A DNA stretch of 64,000 bases from Pseudomonadota bacterium (GCA_021324755.1 JAJPIL010000014.1:1-64000); one strand, 5' to 3'; positions 36,603 to 45,992 are shown, counted from the stretch's first letter. The notes: a model not told the origin generated them from the letters alone. Program-made: numbers and translations.

Positions 36603-36809
36603 AGTCCGCACCTAAGCGTAAAAATTAGCCGAATTTGGCGAATGACCGATAGCGTGTCAAAGGCGAGAAAAGGAGCGTTGGGTCGTACAGGGCGGTGCTA
36701 CAAGACAAGCGCCTTAGGCAAGCTGCGCTTTCGCTCGAAACTTGACTCCAAAGAGAGCTAACCAGTAGGTAATGAAAAGTAAGGCGACATAGAAAGGGGG
36801 ACACGGGCG

Positions 36810-37238
36810 ATGCCCATCGAAAGGTTGGACCACTATACCATCCGAACAAGCAAGCTCGACGAGACCAGACGCTTTTACGTGGACGTCATAGGTTTAGAGG
36901 TGGGCGAGCGCCCACCATTTAACTTTCCGGGCTTGTGGCTTTATAAGGGTGACCGGGCAGTGGTTCACGTTATCGCTGTCGACGAAGGCGATCCGAAGGC
37001 TTTGGGCGAGTACCTTGGTCGCCGTCCGGAGGGGCAAGCAGGAACGGGAACGATCGACCATGTGGCGTTCGCGGCCACGGGACTCGCAGAAATGCGTGAG
37101 CGGCTCAAGCGCTATAACGTTGCTTACCGCGAGCGCACCGTGCCTAATCTTATGATTCACCAGCTGTTCGTCGAAGACCCAAACGGCGTGACGCTGGAAC
37201 TCAACTATCCCGCCTCCGAATCGTCTGAGCGGTCGTAA
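36810..37238 (+). CDS. VOC-superfamily (glyoxalase/extradiol dioxygenase fold) protein
   Basis: 142 residues, ATG 36810 after a GGGGGA ribosome site. Two beta-alpha-beta-beta-beta modules. Candidate metal ligands are the His in 'LDHYTIRT', His in 'TIDHVAFAA' and Glu in 'GVTLELNY'. Such small VOC proteins isomerise, cleave or bind small substrates; the activity here is not predictable. It is 51 bases before a flavin monooxygenase, so the two may share a catabolic pathway. Confidence 0.8.
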   Translation: MPIERLDHYTIRTSKLDETRRFYVDVIGLEVGERPPFNFPGLWLYKGDRAVVHVIAVDEGDPKALGEYLGRRPEGQAGTGTIDHVAFAATGLAEMRERLKRYNVAYRERTVPNLMIHQLFVEDPNGVTLELNYPASESSERS

Positions 37239-37289
37239 GCAGAAAGCCTTATCCGGCGTGCGGCGCGAACGCGTTACTGCAAGGTTTCG

Positions 37290-38534
37290 GTGTTAACGAT
37301 GACCGCGGCCAACGAAAGCCGACGCGCGATCGTTATCGGAGGATCGCTAGCCGGACTTTTTTGCGCCAACCTTCTGTGGCGCGCCGGCTGGGACGTTCAC
37401 GTCTACGAGCGCGTGGCTCAGGAGCTTGCCAGCCGCGGAGCGGGAATCGTCACCCATCCCGAGCTTTTGCAAGCGCTCGAACGCGCGGGCGTCAAAGTCG
37501 ACAGCTCTCTTGGGGTCGAAGTTTTCGAGCGAGTCACTTTCAGCACTGACGGAGAGATCCTGGGACGGTTGCCGTTGCGCCAGCTAATGACTGGATGGAG
37601 CCGCCTCTACCAGCTGCTTCGCAAGGCTTTCCCTAGCGAGCGTTACCACCCAGGTCGGGCCTTGGTCGCGATCGAACAAGAAGCATCGCGTGTAACAGCC
37701 CGAATGGCCGACGGCGGAACCGTGACCGGCGATCTTTTGATCGGCGCGGACGGAATTCGCTCCACCGTGCGCTCTATTTTCCTTCCCGGGGTGAAACCTA
37801 CATACGTGGGATACGCAGCGTGGCGTGGTCTGGCCGAAGAGAGCGCGTTTTCGCCATCGGTGCGCGACCAGCTTTTTGAACGATTTTCTTTTTGTCTGCT
37901 GCCAGAGGAACAGATCCTAGGTTATCCGATCGCCGGCACCGGCGACAGGGTCGAGCCTGGCCATCGATGGTTCAATTTTGTCTGGTATCGACCAGCGGAC
38001 GAAAACGGTGAGTTGCGCCGGCTTTTGACCGATGACGCGGGGAAGTTTTACCCCGATGGAATCGCGCCCAATTTGGTGAGCGGGCAGGTGGTAAACCAGA
38101 TGCGCGCCGACGCGCGGCGGCTGCTGGCGCCTCAGTTCGCCGAAGCGGTGCAGCTTGCCCCGCGACCGTTTATTCAACCGATATTCGACCTCGAGTCTCC
38201 CCAGATCGTTTTCGGCCGCGTCGTCCTCGTGGGTGACGCGGCTTTTATAGCTAGACCCCATACCGCGATGAGCGTGACCAAGGCAGCGCAGGACGCGATC
38301 GAACTCGTAGAGGCGTTGGCCGGTGCAAACTCGTTGACAGAGGCGCTCAAATTGTTCAACGAGAAACGCACGCGCTACGGCAGGGCTATCGTTGCCCACG
38401 GGCGCCGCTTGGGAGGTTATGTGGGAGAGCAGTTTAGAAAGAGGGCTGAAAATTACGGCTTCTCTGGCCTTCGCCGAACGCCCGAATCGGTGATGCGAGA
38501 GATCGCCGTGCCGCCCTCATTCGCCACGCTCTAA
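37290..38534 (+). CDS. FAD-dependent monooxygenase (aromatic hydroxylase type)
   Basis: 414 residues from GTG 37290 (AAGG five bases upstream); ATG 37299 is an alternative. Rossmann FAD-binding motif 'VIGGSLAGLFCANLLWRAGW', second FAD motif 'LLIGADGIRSTVRS' and third 'VLVGDAAFIARPH' mark a single-component flavin hydroxylase. It most resembles 2,6-dihydroxypyridine 3-hydroxylase-like enzymes, in which 'GRVVLVGDAA' is followed by Pro-His. It inserts one oxygen into an activated aromatic ring. Substrate unproven. Confidence 0.85.
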   Translation: MLTMTAANESRRAIVIGGSLAGLFCANLLWRAGWDVHVYERVAQELASRGAGIVTHPELLQALERAGVKVDSSLGVEVFERVTFSTDGEILGRLPLRQLMTGWSRLYQLLRKAFPSERYHPGRALVAIEQEASRVTARMADGGTVTGDLLIGADGIRSTVRSIFLPGVKPTYVGYAAWRGLAEESAFSPSVRDQLFERFSFCLLPEEQILGYPIAGTGDRVEPGHRWFNFVWYRPADENGELRRLLTDDAGKFYPDGIAPNLVSGQVVNQMRADARRLLAPQFAEAVQLAPRPFIQPIFDLESPQIVFGRVVLVGDAAFIARPHTAMSVTKAAQDAIELVEALAGANSLTEALKLFNEKRTRYGRAIVAHGRRLGGYVGEQFRKRAENYGFSGLRRTPESVMREIAVPPSFATL

Positions 38535-38572
38535 AGCGCAGAATCTGCTCGCAAGGTTTGAGTCCACACAAT

Positions 38573-38716
38573 TCAAGCACGCTTTTCCGAATAACGAGTT
38601 GGCGTCAAGTCACCGATAAAACCAACCGCGAGATTGAAATTGGCGGCCCGTGCCAGAGAATAATCTCCCGCGATCACCGCGCTGCTAAATGCGCGATTAA
38701 AAGCAAAAGCCCCGCA
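38573..38716 (-). pseudogene. Possible coding remnant, 47 residues without start
   Basis: Leftward frame between two stops that reads like a real protein end: 'GAFAFNRAFSSAVIAGDY' followed by 'NLAVGFIGDLTPTRYSEKRA'. It has no start codon and no ribosome site, and the stop before it is TGA. I do not recognise the family. It may be the C-terminal relic of a gene lost from the region between the monooxygenase and the PPOX gene, or a coincidence of composition. Confidence 0.3.
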
Positions 38717-38794
38717 TCACAGGGAAGCTGCTAAAGGCGCCCGACTGTGGACCTGTGCTCCGTTGGTTTGGAATCGCTGGCAAAGCGCGCGTAG

Positions 38795-39304
38795 CTAAGG
38801 TTTGCCAAAGGTAACGATGCGCGTGGGTTGAACCCTGTATAAGACTCGAACCTCGCCCTTCGGGTCGCGAAATGGATACGGGCGCCTTTTTAAATACTTT
38901 TCGGATAGAGTGTCGATATTCTCGGTGGCAAGATGGCCCCGAGCTTTGTCGTCTTCCTCAATAAACTCGACCACTTGCCCGTAGATCGTCATCCAATGAT
39001 AGGCATTCTTCGGGTTGAGCAGCATTAGCGAAAGCTTGGGCTGTTTCCTGAGGTTACGGTCCTTGACCCGTCCCCGCACCGAGTTAAGGTTGATAAACGT
39101 TTCGTCGTGATTTACCCAGACCGGGGTCAATTGCGGAAGGCCGCTAGGCGTGATGGTGGCCATTGTCGCCGTAATCGGCTCAGTCAAAAGCATCAGGTAC
39201 TCCGGCGCAAGCTCGGTAATACGCTGTGCCACTTTCCTTTCTCCGATGGTGAAAGCTCCAGCGTTACCCGGCATAATTAGCGAACAAATCTCAAAGGTTG
39301 CCAT
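38795..39304 (-). CDS. PPOX-fold F420/FMN-dependent oxidoreductase
   Basis: 169 residues from ATG 39304 (39274 possible). Split-barrel flavin fold of the pyridoxamine 5'-phosphate oxidase superfamily: 'ATMATITPSGLPQLTPVWVNHD', 'GRVKDRNLRKQPKLSLML' and 'YHWMTIYGQVVEFIEEDD' match the PPOX class F420-dependent subgroup (TIGR03618-like). Members reduce small molecules with F420H2 or FMN. Cofactor choice cannot be proven from sequence; no F420 synthesis gene is in the window. Confidence 0.8.
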   Translation of the reverse strand: MATFEICSLIMPGNAGAFTIGERKVAQRITELAPEYLMLLTEPITATMATITPSGLPQLTPVWVNHDETFINLNSVRGRVKDRNLRKQPKLSLMLLNPKNAYHWMTIYGQVVEFIEEDDKARGHLATENIDTLSEKYLKRRPYPFRDPKGEVRVLYRVQPTRIVTFGKP

Positions 39305-39358
39305 TATTACTACCCCCCATTATTTCGCTTCAAACAATCGAACACTGCTACAGGATAA

Positions 39359-39475
39359 CAGTATGGTGCAAGGATCTGGAAGCTCGATCTAGCTCGTTTC
39401 CATACTGCGCATAGGCTTTCGGCGGCGACGAGGCTAATCGGAGCTGGATCGGGCCAGTGTGATGCTTCCAGATCC
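39359..39475. repeat. Two interleaved perfect inverted repeats
   Basis: CAGTATGG (39359-39366) pairs with CCATACTG (39410-39417), and GGATCTGGAAGC (39372-39383) pairs with GCTTCCAGATCC (39464-39475). The order A-B-A'-B' is that of a pseudoknot rather than nested hairpins. It lies between the PPOX gene and the Spy-like gene, upstream of PPOX. Confidence 0.5.
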
Positions 39476-39506
39476 GTTGCTTTCAGGCGTTAAAGGTTCG
39501 TCGGTG

Positions 39507-39974
39507 TTATTGTTGCGTCGTGGTTTGAGCCTGTTTACGTGCTTGCTCGAACGCGCTTTCCAGCTGTCGGTGCGCGCTTATGATTTTCGTCAGCAGGTCG
39601 GAGGCGGCTGAGCGCTGAGCCGGCGTAAGCAACGCTATCACTTGCTGTGCAACTTTTATTCGCTCTCGGAAGAGGTCCTGATGAGCCCGCTCCACCTCTT
39701 GCGCTGGCCCCTGGATATCCCCACCTGACAAAAGCGCTTGAGCAAGCGCGATCCGGGCAATCCTCAACGAGCGACGTTGAGCTTCGAGCACGGGACGTTC
39801 CTTTTCAAAAATTTCCTTCACCTGTGCCTTTTGATTCGGCTGAAGCAACGGCCACACCGCCATCATTCCAGGCACGTCAGCACGCCCGTGACGCCAGTGC
39901 GCGTAAGCAAATGGCAGGCTAACGCAGAGCGTACTTATTGTTACAAGCGTTGCTACGAGGTATCGAGCTTTCAT
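39507..39974 (-). CDS. Spy/CpxP-like periplasmic protein
   Basis: 155 residues. Residues 1-25 form a signal peptide ending 'FAYAHW'. The mature part is helical with two LTxxQ-like motifs ('LQPNQKAQ' near 47, 'LTPAQRSA' near 117), the hallmark of the Spy/CpxP group of periplasmic chaperones and envelope-stress sensors. Rich in Gln and Arg with no cysteines. No stress two-component system is adjacent. Confidence 0.75.
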   Translation of the reverse strand: MKARYLVATLVTISTLCVSLPFAYAHWRHGRADVPGMMAVWPLLQPNQKAQVKEIFEKERPVLEAQRRSLRIARIALAQALLSGGDIQGPAQEVERAHQDLFRERIKVAQQVIALLTPAQRSAASDLLTKIISAHRQLESAFEQARKQAQTTTQQ

Positions 39975-40435
39975 AGTTCAACCTCCAAAACGTTTCTAAC
40001 GATTTAGACGAGCCGGGCAATTCCTGGTTGACATTCAGCTCCAAGTCGCTTGCCGTGCGTTATCATCCCCATTGTGCCCTGGAAACCTTCTCGGAGGCTC
40101 GATGTGTAAGAGGCGTTGAGTCGGTTTGGCTTTGGGCTTTTGTCCGAGGGCAAGCGGATCGAAACAATTGGGGCGTCTTGTATCGCTTCGCTCGGTTTAG
40201 CCGATAGCGCTAGCGCAGCTTTTCCGCATTCAATTTAAGCCTTGCTGGGACGCCTAAGGCTCTGCGTAGCTCAGTTATCGGCTTTGAAACGACAAGGTTA
40301 ATTGGGACAGTTTTCACCTTTTCTTAGATATTGCGCTGAGATATGGTTTATCTGCTGACCGCGAAGAAATTGGCGCAACGGTGTAACGGGTGCCAAAAGC
40401 TTCGGTTACGTTCGCAGTTCGAGGAATTGCGCTTC
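39975..40435. other. Intergenic region before exopolysaccharide cluster
   Basis: 461 bases between divergent genes. A TTGACA lies near 40029, but no well-placed -10 follows at 16-18 bases. The frame of the Wzz-like gene is open from 40343, yet GAGGAA at 40421 favours the ATG at 40436. I see nothing else supportable. Confidence 0.35.
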
Positions 40436-41455
40436 ATGGCGACTACGAGAACGCAAAGAGAAGTGAGAGAGCCGATGGCACAGCCACGTGCTGACAGCCG
40501 ATGGGGCAGCAGTAGCTTGCCATCTGGGGATGACGCCGAGATGGTTCCGTACCTGGTGCTGCTTCGGCGGCGCTGGTGGCGAGTAGCGTTGGCTGCGACA
40601 GCGGCAGCATTTGGCACGGGTGTGTTGACCGCGTTTGTGTTCACCAAGTGGTATAAGGCCGAGGCGCTGATAAGGCCGGTGGCACAATCAGCCATTCAGG
40701 CCCGGCTGGCTGGCATGGTGGGGGGATTTGGTGGAGGACTAGGAGATGTGTCAGGATTTCTCGGCTTCGGGGAATCGAATGATGCCGAAGAGTATATCGC
40801 GATTCTCAAAAGTTTCGATTTCAGTGTCGCTCTTGTTCGTCGCCATCACCTCGAAGCATCGCTGCTTAAATACGAGCAGGGTTCGGGCCCAAAGGGGTTT
40901 TTAAGCTTAGTCGGCATCCGCTCTCCAAGCGATCGTCAATGGCAAATCTATCGTATCCTTGAGCAACGGTTTGACGCCTTTTATTCAATCAGGACCGGCA
41001 ACATTACGCTTTCGTACATTGACGATGACCGTCAGCGTGCTCAGCAAATTCTTCGGTTTTATGTCGACGACCTGCGGGATCTGCTTCGTAAGCGCACGAT
41101 CGAAGACACATCCGCGGCGATCAAGTCCATGATTGCGGAAGCGGATGCGACCCCTGACACGCTGTTACAGGCGCGGCTTTACGAGCTTATCGCGCGCCAG
41201 ATGCAGCAGCGCAAACTCGCCGAGGTCGAGGCGGACTTTGCCTTTCGCGTGATAGACCCGCCAGCCGCCTCCGACAAGCCTTACAGCCCCCGCGTGCTGT
41301 TCGACAGCGCTTTGGCTGGTTTGCTGGCGGCCGTTTTCTATGCCCTGGTAATTTGGCTAAGGCATGTTCCTCAGGTCCGAGCGCATGGCATGTCCCAGCT
41401 ACCGAGGGCGTTTGCTCCGGCCGATCCAGTGCCGTTGACGGACGAAGCGCGTTAG
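40436..41455 (+). CDS. Wzz-like polysaccharide chain-length/co-polymerase protein
   Basis: 339 residues from ATG 40436 (RBS GAGGAA). Two membrane helices, near residues 50-70 ('VALAATAAAFGTGVLTAFVF') and 305-325, flank a periplasmic region with coiled-coil potential. The proline motif near the second helix, 'IDPPAASDKPYSPRVLFDS', is the Wzz/PCP signature. It controls O-antigen or capsule chain length in the inner membrane. It opens the polysaccharide cluster 40436-50169. No kinase domain is attached. Confidence 0.8.
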   Translation: MATTRTQREVREPMAQPRADSRWGSSSLPSGDDAEMVPYLVLLRRRWWRVALAATAAAFGTGVLTAFVFTKWYKAEALIRPVAQSAIQARLAGMVGGFGGGLGDVSGFLGFGESNDAEEYIAILKSFDFSVALVRRHHLEASLLKYEQGSGPKGFLSLVGIRSPSDRQWQIYRILEQRFDAFYSIRTGNITLSYIDDDRQRAQQILRFYVDDLRDLLRKRTIEDTSAAIKSMIAEADATPDTLLQARLYELIARQMQQRKLAEVEADFAFRVIDPPAASDKPYSPRVLFDSALAGLLAAVFYALVIWLRHVPQVRAHGMSQLPRAFAPADPVPLTDEAR

Positions 41456-41575
41456 CCGAGAGCGGCTAGTTTCATGGCTTGTGGACCGGGCGGGAGGGGC
41501 ACGAGTCGGTGGTTTGATGAGCCTTTTTTATTTCTGTGATCTGCCCGGCGATGCCGTCTTCGCGGACAGGAAACG

Positions 41576-42619
41576 ATGGGTAAGCGCGCCAGAATATCGA
41601 TCGCGATGGCTGTGTACAATGGGGAGCGATTTATCCAAGAGCAGCTCGAAAGCTATCTTGCGCAGACGCGCCTTCCCGACGAGTTGGTTATTAGCGATAA
41701 CGGCTCTAAGGACGCGACAATCGCGATCGTGCGCGACTTTGCCGCTCGGGCTTCTTTTGCCGTTAGGCTGCATGTCAACGAAACCGACGTCGGCATATGT
41801 AAGAACTTTGAACGAGCTATCAGTTTGTGCACAGGCGATATTATCTGTCTTAGTGATTCCGATGACGTATGGCTTCCCCGCAAGCTGGAACTGATGGAAG
41901 AAGTCTTTCTTCTGGAACCCAAGGTCGCACTGGTTCAGTTTAACTCGAGCTTGGTCGACGACGCTTTGCGCCCTCTAGGCTGGACATTTTATGACTTTTG
42001 GCGTCAGCGGTTGGTTCGAAAAGCGCCGCGCGTTGGCTCAGTTCCTAAATACCGTGTTTTTCGAGCTGGGCGCGAAGTATGGCGAGCTTTCATAAGCCAT
42101 GAGCTGCCGGCCTTGGGGCACGGGATGGGGTTTCGTAGGGCCGAGGTTCGTCGCGCCCTGCCCTTTCCGGAGCATCACATTCGTTGCTTCGACGCTTTGC
42201 TCCTGTTGGCTATTGGGTCAGCTGCTGACGTAGCTTGGCTTGATGAGCCCCAACAGTTGCATAGGATTCATACAACCCAGGCTACCGTAAGTCGTATTCA
42301 TTACGGATTAGCGCAGCGGGTAAAAAACGCGCTCGTGGGCAGGGAGCTGGGGCAATTCGAAGCGCGCATTCAAGAGTTGACTGCAGCGCTTGAGTGGGTC
42401 AAGCAAAAAACTTGCCTTGAAGGTTTTTGTGACGAGGTCGCGCTAGCCCTAATCGAGAGCTATCGAAGTTTTTTGTTGTTTCGGGCCGAGCTCGTCCATC
42501 GAAGGCGACTGGCGCGAATATTGCCTGTGCTGCGCGAACTCGGTCGGGGGCGCTATCATGCTTTTGCTAAGGGCGTTTTAGCTGCGGCCAGAGATCTCGC
42601 CGTGCCACAGGCGGTTTAG
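41576..42619 (+). CDS. Family 2 glycosyltransferase
   Basis: 347 residues. GT-A fold: 'ISIAMAVYNGERFIQEQLES' start, donor-binding 'SDNGSKDAT' and the metal-binding 'DSDDVW' (residues about 94-99). It transfers a sugar from an NDP donor to a lipid-linked acceptor in the cytoplasm. Rhamnosyltransferase-like in overall features, but donor unproven. A tail of about 90 residues with a helical, basic character follows the catalytic part. Confidence 0.88.
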   Translation: MGKRARISIAMAVYNGERFIQEQLESYLAQTRLPDELVISDNGSKDATIAIVRDFAARASFAVRLHVNETDVGICKNFERAISLCTGDIICLSDSDDVWLPRKLELMEEVFLLEPKVALVQFNSSLVDDALRPLGWTFYDFWRQRLVRKAPRVGSVPKYRVFRAGREVWRAFISHELPALGHGMGFRRAEVRRALPFPEHHIRCFDALLLLAIGSAADVAWLDEPQQLHRIHTTQATVSRIHYGLAQRVKNALVGRELGQFEARIQELTAALEWVKQKTCLEGFCDEVALALIESYRSFLLFRAELVHRRRLARILPVLRELGRGRYHAFAKGVLAAARDLAVPQAV

Positions 42620-42696
42620 CTGTTGCTAGTGTTGCTTCACAACCGAGCTCAACTTTCGCGTCCGGTTCCGCTTAATTCCAAGGCGTATTATTTTCT

Positions 42697-43965
42697 TTGA
42701 AAAGGGAAAGCCAACGCTCAGCTTTGGGCATGCTTCCTTTAGAAGAGATTCCGTCAACTCCGCTATGGAGGGGTTTTTACGCGCACAACCGCTTGCTGCG
42801 CCTTTATCTTCTAGCATCGCATATCATAACTCGAGACCTGCTTTTTGCCAGTAAGAACAGGTCGAGTACTTTGTCGCTGGGGGGCCTTGCACCCAGGCGG
42901 ATATTGGTCTGCAACGGTGCCCATTTAGGGGACGTAGTTATTGCTAGCTCTGCACTTCCCGTGCTGCGCTCGAGGTTTCCCACCGCGGAGATCGGGTTTC
43001 TTTGCGGTAGCTGGGCGCAGGAGCTCGTAAAAGCGCATCCCTTGGTTAACTACGTCCATGTAGCCGATCACTGGGTGCTTAACCGATCCAAACTCTCCCT
43101 TACCAGGCGTATCGCCCGCACGGTGCGCACAAGCTTACAAAGCATCAGCGAAATCCGTCGCCTCAAGTACGACCTTTCCATTGATTTTTACATTTTCTAC
43201 CCAAACCTTGCGGAAATTCCGTGGGCAGCGGGTGTTCCGGTGCGGATCGGATACGGAAGCGGCGGTTTCGGAGCGTTTTTCACTCATTGTTTTGAGTTGC
43301 CTTTTCGGCTGAACGCGCACATGCTCGACTACCACGGTTATCTGCTTGCGAATCTGGGGTGTGCAGATGAAGAGGTCAAAAAGATGCGTCCTTCGCTCGA
43401 CTACTTAGTAAGGCCTTTGTCCCAGGTTAAGGCCGCCATGAACGATGGCGAATCCCTCGAGCCAGGAGCATATATCGTCCTCCATATTGGAGCTGGTGAC
43501 CCGCACAAGGAATGGCCTGTGACAAACTGGCGGACGGTTGCGGCTGAGCTTTGTGGCCAGTATAAGCTCGTATTCACCGGCCGGGGCAGGCGCGAAAGCG
43601 AGCTTATTGCGCAAGTGATCGACGGTTTGCCAAATTCAATTAACCTGTGCAATCGTCTTGACCTGAGTTCCTTCGCAAGCGTGGTGAGCAAGGCTCGGCT
43701 TGTGATCGGCCTCGACTCGGTAGCGGTCCATATAGCGAGCGCATTGGGCGTGCCTTCGGTTGCGTTGTGGAGCGGGATATATCCTTCTTTATTTAAGCCG
43801 CGTTTTGGACGTTGTGACGTGATAATTGGCTCGGTGCCGTGCGTTCCTTGCCTTCGTGGATGTGGTGAGCGGGAGTGCATCAGGTCGGTTTCCGCTCAAA
43901 CCGTGCTGGCTAGGGTCAACAGAGCGCTGGAAGCGACTTCTCCTGATGGTCTCGCAAAAGCGTGA
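42697..43965 (+). CDS. Family 9 glycosyltransferase (heptosyltransferase-like)
   Basis: 422 residues from TTG 42697; ATG 42730 is a possible shorter start. GT-B fold of the ADP-heptose:LPS heptosyltransferase family: 'GAHLGDVVIASSALPVLRSRFP' near the N-terminus and 'GLDSVAVHIASALGVPSVALW' near the C-terminus (donor site, equivalent to the D-S-G-x-x-H motif, with Val in place of Gly). 'CLRGCGERECIRS' is the typical Cys-rich end. The final codons overlap a recombinase-like relic in another frame. Confidence 0.88.
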   Translation: MKRESQRSALGMLPLEEIPSTPLWRGFYAHNRLLRLYLLASHIITRDLLFASKNRSSTLSLGGLAPRRILVCNGAHLGDVVIASSALPVLRSRFPTAEIGFLCGSWAQELVKAHPLVNYVHVADHWVLNRSKLSLTRRIARTVRTSLQSISEIRRLKYDLSIDFYIFYPNLAEIPWAAGVPVRIGYGSGGFGAFFTHCFELPFRLNAHMLDYHGYLLANLGCADEEVKKMRPSLDYLVRPLSQVKAAMNDGESLEPGAYIVLHIGAGDPHKEWPVTNWRTVAAELCGQYKLVFTGRGRRESELIAQVIDGLPNSINLCNRLDLSSFASVVSKARLVIGLDSVAVHIASALGVPSVALWSGIYPSLFKPRFGRCDVIIGSVPCVPCLRGCGERECIRSVSAQTVLARVNRALEATSPDGLAKA

Positions 43966-44179
43966 TCTACCTCGGGTCGGCTCAGTCGGATACGTTCGCG
44001 TGCCGACACAAGGGCAAAACGATGCGTTCTAGACGTTTTTCGCGGCGGCGAAAAACCATGGTCTTGAATCCTTCCAGGTTTCAAGGAAAGCGCACGCAAT
44101 TTCCCAATCGATTGGCCGCGACAATCCACCTTTGCGAGCGTTTCTCAAGTGTGACCGGCCTGCAAACCGCCGGCGGTAG
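43946..44179 (+). pseudogene. Serine-recombinase remnant
   Basis: Starting at ATG 43946, in a different frame from the end of the GT9 gene, the translation 'RVGSVGYVRVPTQGQN' closely matches the N-terminus of serine resolvases/invertases (consensus G-Y-x-R-V-S-T-x-x-Q); the catalytic Ser is replaced by Pro (V-P-T). A TAG at 44030 stops it. The frame continues to 44179 with resolvase-like but unaligned residues. Broken and truncated, it probably marks an old mobile-element insertion in the sugar cluster. Confidence 0.45.
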
Positions 44180-44418
44180 GTTGAATTGCGTGCTCGTTCG
44201 TGCGGGCGGAGGATATTCTTGCGGCAGACGCTTCGGGCAGCGTGCGTTATGGGGCATAAGAGTTGAGGTTTCCACGACGCGCCTTGGGTAGTAGGCTACA
44301 TTTCGAGTAACGAGCTGTTGAAGGTTCGAGAGTTACCAACCACCTCTATGGAATCGCAGACGCTTCAATTGGGGCGGACCATTGAGTATCTGCTGCCAAG
44401 CAGAATTAGGCGATCGCC

Positions 44419-45825
44419 ATGCCTACTTTAGTTTTTGTTGCCCTGTTTTTTATTTGTTATTTGCTGACCTTTAATCGTTTCTTGGATCACGCTTATTCCT
44501 ACTTTGCGCTTACCGCAACTGCTTGCCTCCTCGCCGTGACGCTTGCGCGATTTGTCCTTCAGGGTTTTAAGCGTTTGCTTCCATTGTGGGTGATTTTCGC
44601 GGTTTTCATCTGCTGCTACTACCTTAAGTTTTACGCCATAGTGATTTGGCCAGACCTGATGATATACGTTCCCATGCCGATGGCTTATAACCCGGCAGCA
44701 GCAGCGCCCGCCAATCTAATGAGGGTCTATGAGTTGACCACTTTAGGTTTTTGCGGCTTTTTCGTGGCAGCAGTTGCCGTTCACTATTTCGATCGCGCGA
44801 TTATCGACTCGGCTCGCGTTGCGCCGTCGCGTGAAGCCGCTTGTGCTGCCGTTTTTCTCGGCGTGGCTTTGTCAGTGCTGACAAACATTGTGATGCTTCG
44901 ATACGGCATGACGATGGGATCGCCGGTTCGCACGACTCTTCCATTTCATCTTAGGGGTGTCGTGCTCTTGTCGCGTAAGACATTGATACCGATGCTTATG
45001 CTGTTGGGCGTTCAGTATGCCTTTCAAAGCCGCGACAGACTTCTAGGCGCCATCGGGGGATTGTTGGCCATTCTTTATGGCGTTAGCAACGTCGTATTTC
45101 TGGGAAGCAAAGCGGGTATCGCGCATATCCTACTTCAAATCGCTTTTCTGCCTTTTTTGCTGGGTTACCGCATTCGACCGGTAAGAGCGGCTTTGGTTGG
45201 CGCGTTGGCCGTCTTGAGCGTGGCAGCTGCTTACCCGCTGGCGGGAGCCTTTAGGGAGGCACACGCAGTGGGACTGGGGCTCAGCGATAGCCTGAAACTG
45301 GCGAATTCCGTGGGGATCGACTCGGAGTCATTGGCCAGGATGTTGGTCATGCGCTTAACTGGCGTGGATGCCTTTACTGTCGTGGTTGATGCCGAGCCGA
45401 AACCTGTGGGAATGAAATTTTGGGGCATCGCGCAGAGCTACCCAAATGGTTTCGGCGGCTACGTGAACGAGGAAGTGCTGGGGGTACCATCAGATCTTTC
45501 AGAAAGCGGAATTTGGGCGGTTGCACCGTCGTTGTTGGGTACACTTTATGTGCTCGACGGCAGGACGGGGGTTTTCGTGGGAACTGCTCTTTTCACCCTT
45601 CTCGTTTCGTTTTTGTGGTTGTGGCTGCGGGACAAGAGCTTGCTGTCTGGTCCCGTGGTGCAAACGGTATTTTTGGAGGTTGTGGTGCTCGGAACGGCGA
45701 CCGATGGGGCTTTGGGCCTCGAGCTTCGCAGTGAACTGCCGTTCTTCTTAATTTCGGTGGCCTTACTCGAGGTGGTAGCGCGAGTGGGCTTTGCTCAAAA
45801 GTTGTGGAAAGCGAGTGAGGTTTAG
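44419..45825 (+). CDS. Oligosaccharide repeat-unit polymerase (Wzy-like)
   Basis: 468 residues, 11-12 hydrophobic helices with one large extracytoplasmic loop (about 280-370) carrying charged and Gly-rich segments. This is the topology of O-antigen polymerases, whose sequences are barely conserved. The position between glycosyltransferases and the Wzz-like gene supports the role. It would join lipid-linked repeat units at the outer face of the inner membrane. A flippase (Wzx) is not found in the cluster. Confidence 0.65.
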   Translation: MPTLVFVALFFICYLLTFNRFLDHAYSYFALTATACLLAVTLARFVLQGFKRLLPLWVIFAVFICCYYLKFYAIVIWPDLMIYVPMPMAYNPAAAAPANLMRVYELTTLGFCGFFVAAVAVHYFDRAIIDSARVAPSREAACAAVFLGVALSVLTNIVMLRYGMTMGSPVRTTLPFHLRGVVLLSRKTLIPMLMLLGVQYAFQSRDRLLGAIGGLLAILYGVSNVVFLGSKAGIAHILLQIAFLPFLLGYRIRPVRAALVGALAVLSVAAAYPLAGAFREAHAVGLGLSDSLKLANSVGIDSESLARMLVMRLTGVDAFTVVVDAEPKPVGMKFWGIAQSYPNGFGGYVNEEVLGVPSDLSESGIWAVAPSLLGTLYVLDGRTGVFVGTALFTLLVSFLWLWLRDKSLLSGPVVQTVFLEVVVLGTATDGALGLELRSELPFFLISVALLEVVARVGFAQKLWKASEV

Positions 45826-45992
45826 GTCAATGTTGTCCACAGCTGCGAATGACATTGCACCAAACAGCCGAGCCCGCTTGCACCCTAGCCCAATAGTGCT
45901 CGCACGTCGACTACGAGATGCCGGTAACTTTACCACCAGGGAAGTTCGCCTAATGCGGGCTAGCATTCTCAGGTTAGAGCCTCCCTTGAAAG

